The translations under genes and the position numbers were made by a program. Under the pieces are notes generated by a model that was given only the letters and a program-made list of their open reading frames with translations, was not told where the DNA came from and searched no databases. A stretch of DNA of 64,000 nucleotides from Bacteroidota bacterium (GTDB lineage: Bacteria > Bacteroidota > Ignavibacteria > SZUA-365). Where the stretch lies: NCBI GenBank assembly GCA_003246455.1, contig QKAF01000009.1:149395-213394 (forward strand). The letters run 5' to 3'. How positions within the stretch are numbered: position 1 is the first letter of the stretch; each line of letters opens with the position of its first letter. Positions 18,193 to 29,762 of the stretch are shown piece after piece.

Positions 18193-19965
18193 CTATTTCC
18201 GCACCTCGATATGCAGTTCCTTCAGCTGCGCCTCCGACGCCGGCGACGGCGAACCGTCCATCAGCGACAGTGCGCTGTTGGTTTTCGGGAACGCCACGAC
18301 GTCGCGGATGCTCGAGAGTCCCGCGAGAATGGTGATGATTCGATCCAGTCCGAGCGCCACCCCGCCATGCGGCGGCGCACCGTAGCGGAACGCGTTGATG
18401 AGGAAGCCGAATTTCTCGTCGATTTCCTCCTGCGAAAGACCGAGGACGGAGAAGATCTTCGACTGAAGGTCTCCGTCGTGGATACGGATACTGCCGCTGC
18501 CCACTTCGCTGCCGTTCCACACGAGATCGTAACAGTCGGCCCGCGCCGCGGCGGGATCGGTGTCGAGCAGGGGAAGGTCCGACGTCCGCGGAGAGGTGAA
18601 CGGGTGATGCTCGGCATAGAACCGCTGTTCTTCTTCGTCCCACTGGAACAGGGGGAAATCGGTCACCCACAGAAGACGGTGCGCGGAGCGGTCGATCAGT
18701 CCGAGTTCCCGCGCCAGTTCCAGCCGCAGCGTCCCGAGCGCCTCCAGCGCCTTCCTGCGCCGCGCATCCGCGACGATCAGAATGAGATCGCCGTCCGCTG
18801 CCTGCATGGCCGTGCGAACCCCGGCAAGCAGCTCCTCGCTGAGGAATTTTGCGACCGGTGACTGCAGCGTCCCCTCCGAGGCCTTCATCCAGACGAGGCC
18901 GCCCATTCCGAGGGCGCGTGCACGCTCGGTGAGGTCGTCGAGCTTCTTGCGGCTGAATTCCTCGGCACGGCCGTGGACATTGATCCCCGAGATAATACCG
19001 TCGGCTTCGAGCGCGCCGCTGAAGACCTTGAAGTCCGTCGCCGCGAGCGTCGCGTTCAGCGTCACCAGTTCCATGCCGAAACGCAGATCCGGTTTATCCG
19101 ATCCATAGCGTTCGAGCGCTTCGAAATAATCGAGGCGCGGGATGGGAAGAGCGAGGTCGACGCCGATGGTCTCCTTCAGGATGCGCTGGGCAAGGCCTTC
19201 GATGAGCCGGTAGATATCTTCCGCGGTGACGAAAGACATTTCCACGTCGATCTGCGTGAATTCCGGCTGGCGGTCGGCGCGGAGATCCTCGTCGCGGAAA
19301 CACTTGACGATCTGCATGTAGCGATCGAAGCCCGAGACCATGAGCAGCTGCTTGTATGTCTGCGGCGACTGCGGCAGCGCGTAGAATTTCCCCTCATGCA
19401 CGCGGCTGGGCACGAGATAATCGCGGGCGCCCTCCGGCGTGCTTTTCATCAGCACCGGGGTCTCCACTTCAATGAAATCCTGTTCGTCGAAATACCGGTG
19501 CACGATCTGGTAGACGCGATGGCGGAGAAGCAGGTTTTTCTGCAGCACCGGGCGGCGCAGGTCGAGATACCGGTATTTCAGGCGCAGATCCTCGTTGGCG
19601 TCGACGTCGTCTTCGATCTCGAAGGGCGGTATTTCTGAAGCGGTGACGATCTCGAAGGAGTCGACGACCACTTCAATTTCACCCGTCGGCATCTCGACGT
19701 TCGTCATGCCGTCGGGCCGGGGCTGCACCGTTCCGGTGATCGACAGCACGTACTCCGACCGCAGATCGTGCGCTTTTTCATGCACCCCGGCGTTGTGCTG
19801 GGGTGCGAACACCACCTGCGAGAGTCCGTACCGGTCGCGCAGATCGATGAAAATCATGCCGCCGAGATCGCGCCGGCCGTCCACCCAACCGTTGAGTGTC
19901 ACTGTCTGTCCGACGTGTTCCTTCCGCAGTTGTCCGCAGGTATGTGTACGCTTGGTGAAGTTCAT
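18193..19965 (-). CDS. aspS: Aspartyl-tRNA synthetase
   Basis: About 590 residues, the normal length of a bacterial AspRS with the GAD insertion. Order: N-terminal OB-fold anticodon domain (VTLNGWVDGRRDLGG), class II motif 1 (HRYFDEQDFIEVETPVL), flipping loop and QSPQTYKQLLM, motif 2 (FRDEDLRADRQPEFTQID), the inserted GAD domain (about residues 280-420), and motif 3 (GGVALGLDRIITIL). I chose the ATG at 19965, where the conserved N-terminus (THTCGQLR) begins; the longer frame to 20040 is unlike the family. Essential translation gene. Whether it also charges tRNA-Asn cannot be told here. Confidence 0.95.
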   Translation of the reverse strand: MNFTKRTHTCGQLRKEHVGQTVTLNGWVDGRRDLGGMIFIDLRDRYGLSQVVFAPQHNAGVHEKAHDLRSEYVLSITGTVQPRPDGMTNVEMPTGEIEVVVDSFEIVTASEIPPFEIEDDVDANEDLRLKYRYLDLRRPVLQKNLLLRHRVYQIVHRYFDEQDFIEVETPVLMKSTPEGARDYLVPSRVHEGKFYALPQSPQTYKQLLMVSGFDRYMQIVKCFRDEDLRADRQPEFTQIDVEMSFVTAEDIYRLIEGLAQRILKETIGVDLALPIPRLDYFEALERYGSDKPDLRFGMELVTLNATLAATDFKVFSGALEADGIISGINVHGRAEEFSRKKLDDLTERARALGMGGLVWMKASEGTLQSPVAKFLSEELLAGVRTAMQAADGDLILIVADARRRKALEALGTLRLELARELGLIDRSAHRLLWVTDFPLFQWDEEEQRFYAEHHPFTSPRTSDLPLLDTDPAAARADCYDLVWNGSEVGSGSIRIHDGDLQSKIFSVLGLSQEEIDEKFGFLINAFRYGAPPHGGVALGLDRIITILAGLSSIRDVVAFPKTNSALSLMDGSPSPASEAQLKELHIEVRK

Positions 19966-20555
19966 GGATGTCCGTTGAAGCGAGTGAAACAATTCATCCC
20001 GGAAATATACAGAAAATGTATGAGACGCCGTATCCGGCAATGACGCCTCCGCCCTCCCGGCAGCGGGGTACGCGGATGCCCGGGCGACGACCAGGCCGCG
20101 AGGCGCCCCCGGTGCCGGCCGCCGGTATTTTTGTTCTCTCGGGGGAAATCACTACCTTTGTTTCTGGACAGAGTTACCTTTATATCCGATACAAAAACAA
20201 GCACCTGCGTCCCATGGACCCCCGATCGCGAAGCACCTGTTCACCGTCTGATATCGACTCTGTCTTCGCTGGACTTTCTCTCCGCCACGGGCGGAATCAG
20301 CTCCCTCGTTCTCTTGTTTCCGTCGCCGCTATGGTGCTCGCGCGGCGCAAGCGCTCCGACTGCGGAGCAGAAAGGATGGCTGCCTTCCCCTCGCACCAGC
20401 ACTGCAATCCAGGGTACGTAACCAGTCGATTCCCTTTTCCGGTGTTTCCCCCGCGCGGCATCCCCGCTGCGACGGGCGCCGTTTCACCGGTCCGGGTCCC
20501 GCATGGGACCATCTCCCCCGACGTTCACATCTGATCTGATAAACAGAGGTACTGT
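19966..20555 (+). other. Divergent intergenic region between aspS and PFOR
   Basis: About 590 bases without a convincing gene; the short frames here have no ribosome site or recognisable content. It must hold the aspS promoter (minus strand) and the PFOR promoter (see 20130-20160). With that promoter the PFOR leader would be about 390 bases, unusually long. I could not recognise a riboswitch or known small RNA in it. Confidence 0.6.
20130..20160 (+). promoter_or_regulatory. Bacteroidota-type promoter upstream of PFOR
   Basis: TTTG at 20130-20133, a 19-base spacer, then TACCTTTG at 20153-20160, an exact match to the TTTG-N19/20-TAnnTTTG promoter described for Bacteroidota. Overlapping it, TTGTTT-N17-TATATC could serve as a weak classical promoter. 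Confidence 0.55.
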
Positions 20556-24149
<3,594 letters not shown>

Positions 24150-24250
24150 TCGACCGCATGGAGCGGCGCGCGAAAGCGCGCTGCTCCTCGACGGCGTCTG
24201 CCTGAGGTGGACGCCATTCCAAGGCAAAACACATAACCGAGGATATACGA

Positions 24251-25249
24251 ATGGATCTCACAACCACTTACATGGGACTGCAGCTGAAGAATCCGCTGGT
24301 CCCGTCGGCCTCTCCGCTGTCGAAGGATCTCGGCAACATCAAACGGATGGAAGATGCGGGCGCATCCGCCATCGTCATGTATTCCCTGTTCGAGGAGCAG
24401 ATCGCCCACGAGCAGCGTGAACTCGACCACTTCCTGACCCAGGGCACGGAAAGCTACCAGGAAGCCATGAGCTATTTCCCGGTGACCGCGGATTACTCGC
24501 TCGGTCCCGACGAATATCTCGAACATATCCGCGCCGCGAAGGAAGCTACCGCGATTCCCATCATCGGCAGCCTCAACGGCGTCTCCGCCGGCGGCTGGCT
24601 CGAGTATGCGAAGAAGATCGAAGAAGCCGGCGCCGACGGCCTCGAACTCAACGTCTATTACATTCCGACGAACGCGAACTACAAACCCGAGGAAATCGAG
24701 AGCATCTACATCGACGATCTTCGGCGCATCAAGGAAGCCGTCAAGCTTCCCGTCGCAATGAAGCTCAGCCCGTATTTCAGCACCATGGCCAACATGGCCC
24801 GGAAGCTCGATGAAGCGGGTGCCGACGCGCTGGTGATGTTCAACCGTTTCTATCAGCCCGACTTCGATCTCGAACAGCTTGAAGTCGTTCCGGCCGTGAA
24901 CCTCAGCACCTCGAGCGAAGGACGTCTGCCGCTGCGCTGGATTGCGATTCTCTACGGCAACGTCAAGGCGAACCTCGCGGCAACCACCGGCATCCATACG
25001 CATCTCGACGCGCTCAAAATGCTGATGGCCGGCGCCGACGTCACGATGATGTGCTCTGCCCTCCTCGAGAAGGGACCGCAGCACCTCAGTGTCGTGCTCA
25101 ACGATCTCCAGCGCTGGATGGAGGAAAAGGAATACGCCTCCGTCGCACAGATGAAGGGCAGCATGAGTCAGCGTTCCGTCGCCGAACCCGCAGCCTTCGA
25201 ACGCGCAAACTACATGAAAGCGCTCAACAGCTGGAAAGTCACGATCTGA
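24251..25249 (+). CDS. Dihydroorotate dehydrogenase-like FMN protein paired with PFOR
   Basis: A 332-residue TIM-barrel protein of the dihydroorotate dehydrogenase-like family. It starts [24 protein letters not shown], and has [11 protein letters not shown] and [12 protein letters not shown] at FMN-contact positions. The classical catalytic Cys/Ser loop of true DHODs is not obvious, so I do not call it pyrD. Relatives frequently lie directly after PFOR genes and are thought to act in an electron-transfer reaction rather than pyrimidine synthesis; that role is inferred. A GAGGA ribosome site and a bidirectional terminator downstream frame the gene. Confidence 0.88.
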   Translation: MDLTTTYMGLQLKNPLVPSASPLSKDLGNIKRMEDAGASAIVMYSLFEEQIAHEQRELDHFLTQGTESYQEAMSYFPVTADYSLGPDEYLEHIRAAKEATAIPIIGSLNGVSAGGWLEYAKKIEEAGADGLELNVYYIPTNANYKPEEIESIYIDDLRRIKEAVKLPVAMKLSPYFSTMANMARKLDEAGADALVMFNRFYQPDFDLEQLEVVPAVNLSTSSEGRLPLRWIAILYGNVKANLAATTGIHTHLDALKMLMAGADVTMMCSALLEKGPQHLSVVLNDLQRWMEEKEYASVAQMKGSMSQRSVAEPAAFERANYMKALNSWKVTI

Positions 25250-25297
25250 CCGCGAACGCAATCCCTCCCACACCGGTCAGCAGATTTTTGACCTGCG

Positions 25298-25327
25298 AAA
25301 ACGCCCCGCGAATGCGGGGCGTTTTTC
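25298..25327. terminator. Bidirectional intrinsic terminator
   Basis: A stem of nine base pairs (ACGCCCCGC at 25301-25309, complement at 25314-25322) with loop GAAT, a run of A before it and TTTTT after it. It can stop both the DHOD-like gene (plus) and the SET-domain gene (minus), which converge here. Confidence 0.85.
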
Positions 25328-25346
25328 ATTATCGGAAGATACGAGG

Positions 25347-25802
25347 CTATCTCACGGCAAGCATGGTGCCGCGGCATGCGGGCGAACCGCAGCGGCAGGC
25401 AAATTTCCGCAGCGCTTCCTCATCATACTCCCCGTCGTAATCCAGGTGATAGTCGTACGTGAGCTCCTCCCCGGGAGCGATCGTGCGCAGCGCGATGATG
25501 AACACCCGGCCGTCGATCACTTCCGTTTCGCAGTTCGGGTCACAGCAGTGATTGAGATACTTCGCATCGCTGCCGCCGACCCCTCCGTCCAGCACGAGAT
25601 CGTCATCAACGGAGAAGAGCAGGACGTGCGGATGATCCGACGCGTCGTCGTCATAACGCCGGTCGGCCTCTTCCTGGGATATCCTCTCCCCGAGGTATTC
25701 GATGATGCGCGTCCCGCGACGGATGCGGCGCGCCGCGAACGCTCCGGTCCCGTGAACGGGAGAAGCGCGAACTTCAAGAAACGGTTTACGGTCACTGGCC
25801 AT
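25347..25802 (-). CDS. SET-domain protein with post-SET cysteine motif
   Basis: A 151-residue stand-alone SET domain, the lysine methyltransferase fold using S-adenosylmethionine. All key elements are visible: GTGAFAARRIRRGTRIIEYLGE (cofactor loop), YLNHCCDPNCET (the NHxxxPN knot motif), ELTYDYHLDY (second knot strand with the catalytic tyrosine), and the C-terminal post-SET motif CRCGSPACRG, which binds zinc with the knot cysteine. The ATG at 25802 begins the conserved part; upstream codons look non-coding. Bacterial SET proteins are found in chlamydiae and scattered lineages. The target is unknown; the lysine-rich protein at 10721-11308 is a possible one, a guess only. Confidence 0.88.
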   Translation of the reverse strand: MASDRKPFLEVRASPVHGTGAFAARRIRRGTRIIEYLGERISQEEADRRYDDDASDHPHVLLFSVDDDLVLDGGVGGSDAKYLNHCCDPNCETEVIDGRVFIIALRTIAPGEELTYDYHLDYDGEYDEEALRKFACRCGSPACRGTMLAVR

Positions 25803-25867
25803 GGCGGTCCGGGTTTGATTGAAACAGCACGAGAGACAAATGTATCCAATGTTTCCCGACAGTACAA

Positions 25868-25887
25868 CGCCCCGCGGATGCGGGGCG
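25868..25887 (-). terminator. Hairpin after the TldD-like fusion gene
   Basis: CGCCCCGC (25868-25875), loop GGAT, then the complement (25880-25887). It is nearly identical in stem to the terminator at 25298-25327. On the minus strand TTGTACTG follows, so termination may be weak. Confidence 0.5.
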
Positions 25888-25952
25888 CTGCAGTGATCAG
25901 TATTCACCGGGCGAGAGCCGCATCCCGTGCGGACACTCGCTTTCATCAGAGG

Positions 25953-28900
25953 TCACTTCATCAGGGGAGACGGGACGATCGGCGGTTTGGGCGTGATGGC
26001 CCGCTTCTCCTTTCGCACTTCCATCTCGTCGACCAGGATCGCGCGCGGGGCGATGACCGAAAGCGGGATACCGCCGTATACGCCGGCAAACGAACGGCTG
26101 AAACTGAGAATCGCGCCGAAGCCCGGAATGGGACTGTCCCCTTCCTCGAGACAATTCCAAGCCCTCCTGTCCGTGCTGGCGGTCAGTTTGCGCAACGCGC
26201 TCGCGCCGGGTTTGAGGATCTCGATCGACCGCATCGGGGATTCACTGCCGTCGGCCACGCTGACGCGATAGATGCGCACCGCGTCGCCGAGAGGCGTTGC
26301 GGCATTGTTCCCCATCTGGAACATCGCGAATGACGCGGAGAAATCGTCATCGACCGCGGGAGCGGAAACCGCGTTGGGGCGAATGCGGCGAACGATGTAC
26401 GCGAACGGCAGATCCTCTTCGGCTGCCCGCTCGAGAAGCAGCTGCTTCATGTCGGCAGCGGCGGGACCGTCAGACACCGTGATGTCGAAGACGCCCGGTG
26501 AAATACCGTCTCCGTCGCCGACTCCGATACTCCGGTGTCCGGTGGAACTGGGAAGTGACGGTGTCGGGATCCGATCGGAGATCAGGCTTGCAACGTTCCC
26601 TCCGTCAACGAGGAGTAGCCTGTCTTCGGGACGCACCCCTTCGGCATCGATGCTGAACGATCCGGCGAGACGCACGCCGTCGAATTCACCGATCCGCGGA
26701 GCGCTCGCCATCGACAGTTCCTTCGGCAGAATGCGTTTCCCGATTTTATCCTTGAGGTTGCGCTTCTGCATCTGCGCCCCCATCATCGCCATCGCTCCTT
26801 CCAGAACAGGCATGCGCGACGCGATCAGCCCTTCCTCTCCGAGATACAGTCGGGTGAACAGTTCCGGCACGGCCTGATCCTCGAAAAGCACGGGACCGGA
26901 ATACGAGCCGTCCATCGCCGTGGCGGTCCGCCGGGCGACGAGTTTCCCCGACATGCCCCGAATCTCCTCGGCGAGCGCCGCCGCGTCGGGGAGCTGATCC
27001 GGTGTGACCGCCTCATGCATCATGAATTCCATCAGCGGTTCCCCGTCCTCCGCCTGGGCACTGGCGGTGGCGGCAACCATGGCCAGCGTTTTCGGTACAG
27101 CAACGACGGTTCCTTCGTTGTTCACGAAATACACCATCATCCGGTGGAACGAGAACTGGACATTGGAGGCCTGGATGTCGGGATGCTCCTTGAACAGCGC
27201 GGAAAGGGAACGGACGCGCTCCTTCCAGGCGGCAACGTCGCAGGACGACGACGGCGCTGCTTCAACACTGACGACCGGATCCGCATCGGCGAAATCCTCG
27301 ACGTCCTTCATCTCTTCGGAAACCTGCTGCTGACGCAGCGCGGCGCGTTTCTTCTCGAGCTTTTCGGTCTCGGCCTTGTATTTCCGATCCGTACGCAGCC
27401 ACAGCTCGCGGCGGATGGCGTCGTAATTGTCCTCGATCGGCAGCGACGACCCGTAGTCGTCCATCGAGAAGCCGAAGTCCATGCTCACGTAATGTTCCTG
27501 CGTCTGCTTGTGATCCCCGACGAGGACCCGGATATCCTGCGCGCGATCGCGGCTCGTATCGAAACGCGTGATCGCTCCCGCCGTGGCCTGCATCGAGACG
27601 CTCTGCTTGTCCTTCACCTGGTAGCTGATGAAGAACGGAGCGCTGACGCCTTCAAGTGACAGGCGTTCGCTGTTCCGTTTCAGCTCGTCCTTCATTGCAC
27701 GAAGCAGAACCGGTTCTTCACCGCCGACGGAGGAACGGTCTCCCGTCGCCGCGGGATCTTTATCGGGCCGCGGCAGCAGGGGTGCGCGTTCCTGCGACTT
27801 GTCTTTCTTCTGCACCTCGATCTGCGAGATCAGCAGTGCGGGCGACACCGCGGAAACGGGAACGCCGCCGGATTCCGCGCCGCAGGTGCCGGTAAACACC
27901 GCGTTCGTTTTCCCGGCCTCCGTGATGTTCGAGAACATCACCAGCGGCGTGCCCACCAGATCCACCCCGCGGACGAGTTCGTCAGGCCGGCCGTCGAGAT
28001 AGATACGGTACACCTCTGTGGGCGTTACGTTGAAGGCATTGGGCGAGTAGCGGCCCGTCATCGTGAAACCTCCCATGACGGACTTGAAATACAGGCCGAA
28101 TTCCTTGTCCTGCTTCCGGCATTCTTCCCGCAGCATCTCGCGCAGTTCTTCGTCGCTGCGCGGCTCCGTGGTCGAAACGATGAGATTCGACTGCCGCGAT
28201 ACGGGCTGATACCCGGCCTGCGCGCGCCCGTGTCCGTTCGACGACGGGTGTTTTTCGAACGGCGTCCGGTTCATCAGGAAATCCTGCAGGATGCCGTTCT
28301 TGACGACGCTGACGCTCTGTCCGCGCACGCCTTCGTCATCATACACGTAGAAGCCGTTGAGGTCCTGTCCGTCGAGTTTCCGCCTCGTCGGATCGAACAC
28401 CACGCTCATGTGCGCGGGCAGGACGGACTGTCCTTCCTTCTTCTTGAAGGTCTGACCTTCGGTCTCCTTCTTCTGGCGATGGCCTTCCACACGGTGACCG
28501 AAGATCTCGTGGAAGAACACGCCGCCGGCTTCACCGGAAAGCAGGGCCGGACCGGTAAACGGCTCGACCACCGGCGCCTCGCGCATCGCGGTCAGCGTCG
28601 CGACCATTTCCCTGACATCCGCGGCGATCGACTCCTCCGAAGGGAGTCCGGCGATGTCGTAGGCGAAATAGCTGCGGTAGAGCGGCAGTTCCATACCGTC
28701 GGCGCACTTGATTTCCGCGCGGAGCATGACGCGCACCGCAGGACGGTTCTCCGCGACCACGCTCCCCTCGCTCGTGACGATGCGCTTGCGGTCAACCGAG
28801 AACGTCATCGAGGCTTCGCCCGTCGTGATGTGTTCCGATGAAAGGAATCCCTCGGAAATCCGCTTCAACCGGGCCTCCCATTCGGAGCGGTCAGGGAGGA

Positions 28901-29459
28901 GCGCCGCGGCGTCGAGCAGCGGATCGACATGCTCCTCCGCTTTGGTGATGCTCGCGAAATCGAATGACTTATCCTCCGCTTCCACTTTCACGGCCGTATT
29001 CGCGCGCACGGCCTGGTATTTTTTCGCGGCCTTCCGGTATTGCTGGTTGGTTGCATTCCACAGCACCATCCGTATCGCGGGTTCGTCGAACTCCAGCGGT
29101 ACGGAAGTGAACTGCGGGAATTCGAAATCGAAGGAATCCGACCCGCGGATTTCCCGGGTATTGTCCATCTCGTAGTCACCGACGCGCAGCTGAACAGTCA
29201 GGGTGCTGTGGTGATCGTCGTCGCTTTTCTTGACGGCCCCCAGGGACGCGGAAACAGAACTCGTGTAGCTGTCATCGATGCGATACGAAAGGAAATACGC
29301 CGCGGGATCCTGCGTTTTCAGCACGGACATCTCCCGCTGCAATTCCTTTTTCATGACGTCCAGAACCGGATCTTTCTGTGCGGCGGCCGGTATCGCGGCC
29401 AGAAAAAGAAGCACGGAAACAAACGGCAGGATAATCCTCTTACGATGCGTGGAGTACAT
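25953..29459 (-). CDS. Exported fusion of two TldD/PmbA-like halves, first half catalytic
   Basis: A 1168-residue exported protein with a signal peptide (about residues 1-28) followed by two homologous TldD-like halves. Half one (about 30-560) has the metalloprotease motif HEIFGHRVEGH (H317, E318, H322). It also has the downstream TCGAESGGVPVSAVSPAL, equivalent to the CG-rich segment that supplies the cysteine zinc ligand of TldD (C526 here). Half two (about 578-1168) begins with the same MKxELxRN...PFFISYQVKD pattern, but the HExxxH region reads FEDQAVPELFTRLYLGEE and the late cysteine is gone. It should be inactive, like TldE/PmbA. TldD/TldE act in the cytoplasm as a heterodimer trimming peptides, so an exported single-chain version is unusual. 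A promoter lies at 29589-29617. Confidence 0.88.
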   Translation of the reverse strand: MYSTHRKRIILPFVSVLLFLAAIPAAAQKDPVLDVMKKELQREMSVLKTQDPAAYFLSYRIDDSYTSSVSASLGAVKKSDDDHHSTLTVQLRVGDYEMDNTREIRGSDSFDFEFPQFTSVPLEFDEPAIRMVLWNATNQQYRKAAKKYQAVRANTAVKVEAEDKSFDFASITKAEEHVDPLLDAAALLPDRSEWEARLKRISEGFLSSEHITTGEASMTFSVDRKRIVTSEGSVVAENRPAVRVMLRAEIKCADGMELPLYRSYFAYDIAGLPSEESIAADVREMVATLTAMREAPVVEPFTGPALLSGEAGGVFFHEIFGHRVEGHRQKKETEGQTFKKKEGQSVLPAHMSVVFDPTRRKLDGQDLNGFYVYDDEGVRGQSVSVVKNGILQDFLMNRTPFEKHPSSNGHGRAQAGYQPVSRQSNLIVSTTEPRSDEELREMLREECRKQDKEFGLYFKSVMGGFTMTGRYSPNAFNVTPTEVYRIYLDGRPDELVRGVDLVGTPLVMFSNITEAGKTNAVFTGTCGAESGGVPVSAVSPALLISQIEVQKKDKSQERAPLLPRPDKDPAATGDRSSVGGEEPVLLRAMKDELKRNSERLSLEGVSAPFFISYQVKDKQSVSMQATAGAITRFDTSRDRAQDIRVLVGDHKQTQEHYVSMDFGFSMDDYGSSLPIEDNYDAIRRELWLRTDRKYKAETEKLEKKRAALRQQQVSEEMKDVEDFADADPVVSVEAAPSSSCDVAAWKERVRSLSALFKEHPDIQASNVQFSFHRMMVYFVNNEGTVVAVPKTLAMVAATASAQAEDGEPLMEFMMHEAVTPDQLPDAAALAEEIRGMSGKLVARRTATAMDGSYSGPVLFEDQAVPELFTRLYLGEEGLIASRMPVLEGAMAMMGAQMQKRNLKDKIGKRILPKELSMASAPRIGEFDGVRLAGSFSIDAEGVRPEDRLLLVDGGNVASLISDRIPTPSLPSSTGHRSIGVGDGDGISPGVFDITVSDGPAAADMKQLLLERAAEEDLPFAYIVRRIRPNAVSAPAVDDDFSASFAMFQMGNNAATPLGDAVRIYRVSVADGSESPMRSIEILKPGASALRKLTASTDRRAWNCLEEGDSPIPGFGAILSFSRSFAGVYGGIPLSVIAPRAILVDEMEVRKEKRAITPKPPIVPSPLMK

Positions 29460-29588
29460 CGATCCTCCTCGTATGGTGATATGAATAATGAGAACCCGAG
29501 TTCGTCCCCCAGCTGCGCTCCGCGACTTCGTCGCAGGGCACAGGACCTGACGTTCTCAATGGCATCCGATCAGTGCGAGTATTTGTCA

Positions 29589-29617
29589 ATAATAAGAGTA
29601 CATGATCGGAATGTCAA
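29589..29617 (-). promoter_or_regulatory. Sigma70-type promoter for the TldD-like fusion
   Basis: On the minus strand, TTGACA (29612-29617) is followed by a 17-base spacer and TATTAT (29589-29594), five of six to consensus. It lies about 130 bases upstream of the ATG. The 303-base gap 29460-29762 also carries the start region of the plus-strand surface protein, for which I could not assign a promoter. Confidence 0.65.
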
Positions 29618-29762
29618 GTCAATCCCGGCCGCGCTCCGGCCCGCATGCCCGTCTCCCGCCTCACCAATTTCTCACGTTCGAGGTATACCTCCTGTTGCCG
29701 GAAATCCGTACATTTCGGCATTCGAATTATCCTGTATTCTGACATTGGCAAAGGGTAGGACA

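Noticed and set aside
24251-25249. Annotation as pyrD (true dihydroorotate dehydrogenase)
   Set aside because: The catalytic base loop is not recognisable and the PFOR neighbourhood marks the DHOD-like paralogue family.
29040-29762. Upstream extension of the large surface protein by 241 codons
   Set aside because: The extension runs antisense through the start of the TldD-like gene; a signal peptide and ribosome site fix the start at 29763.
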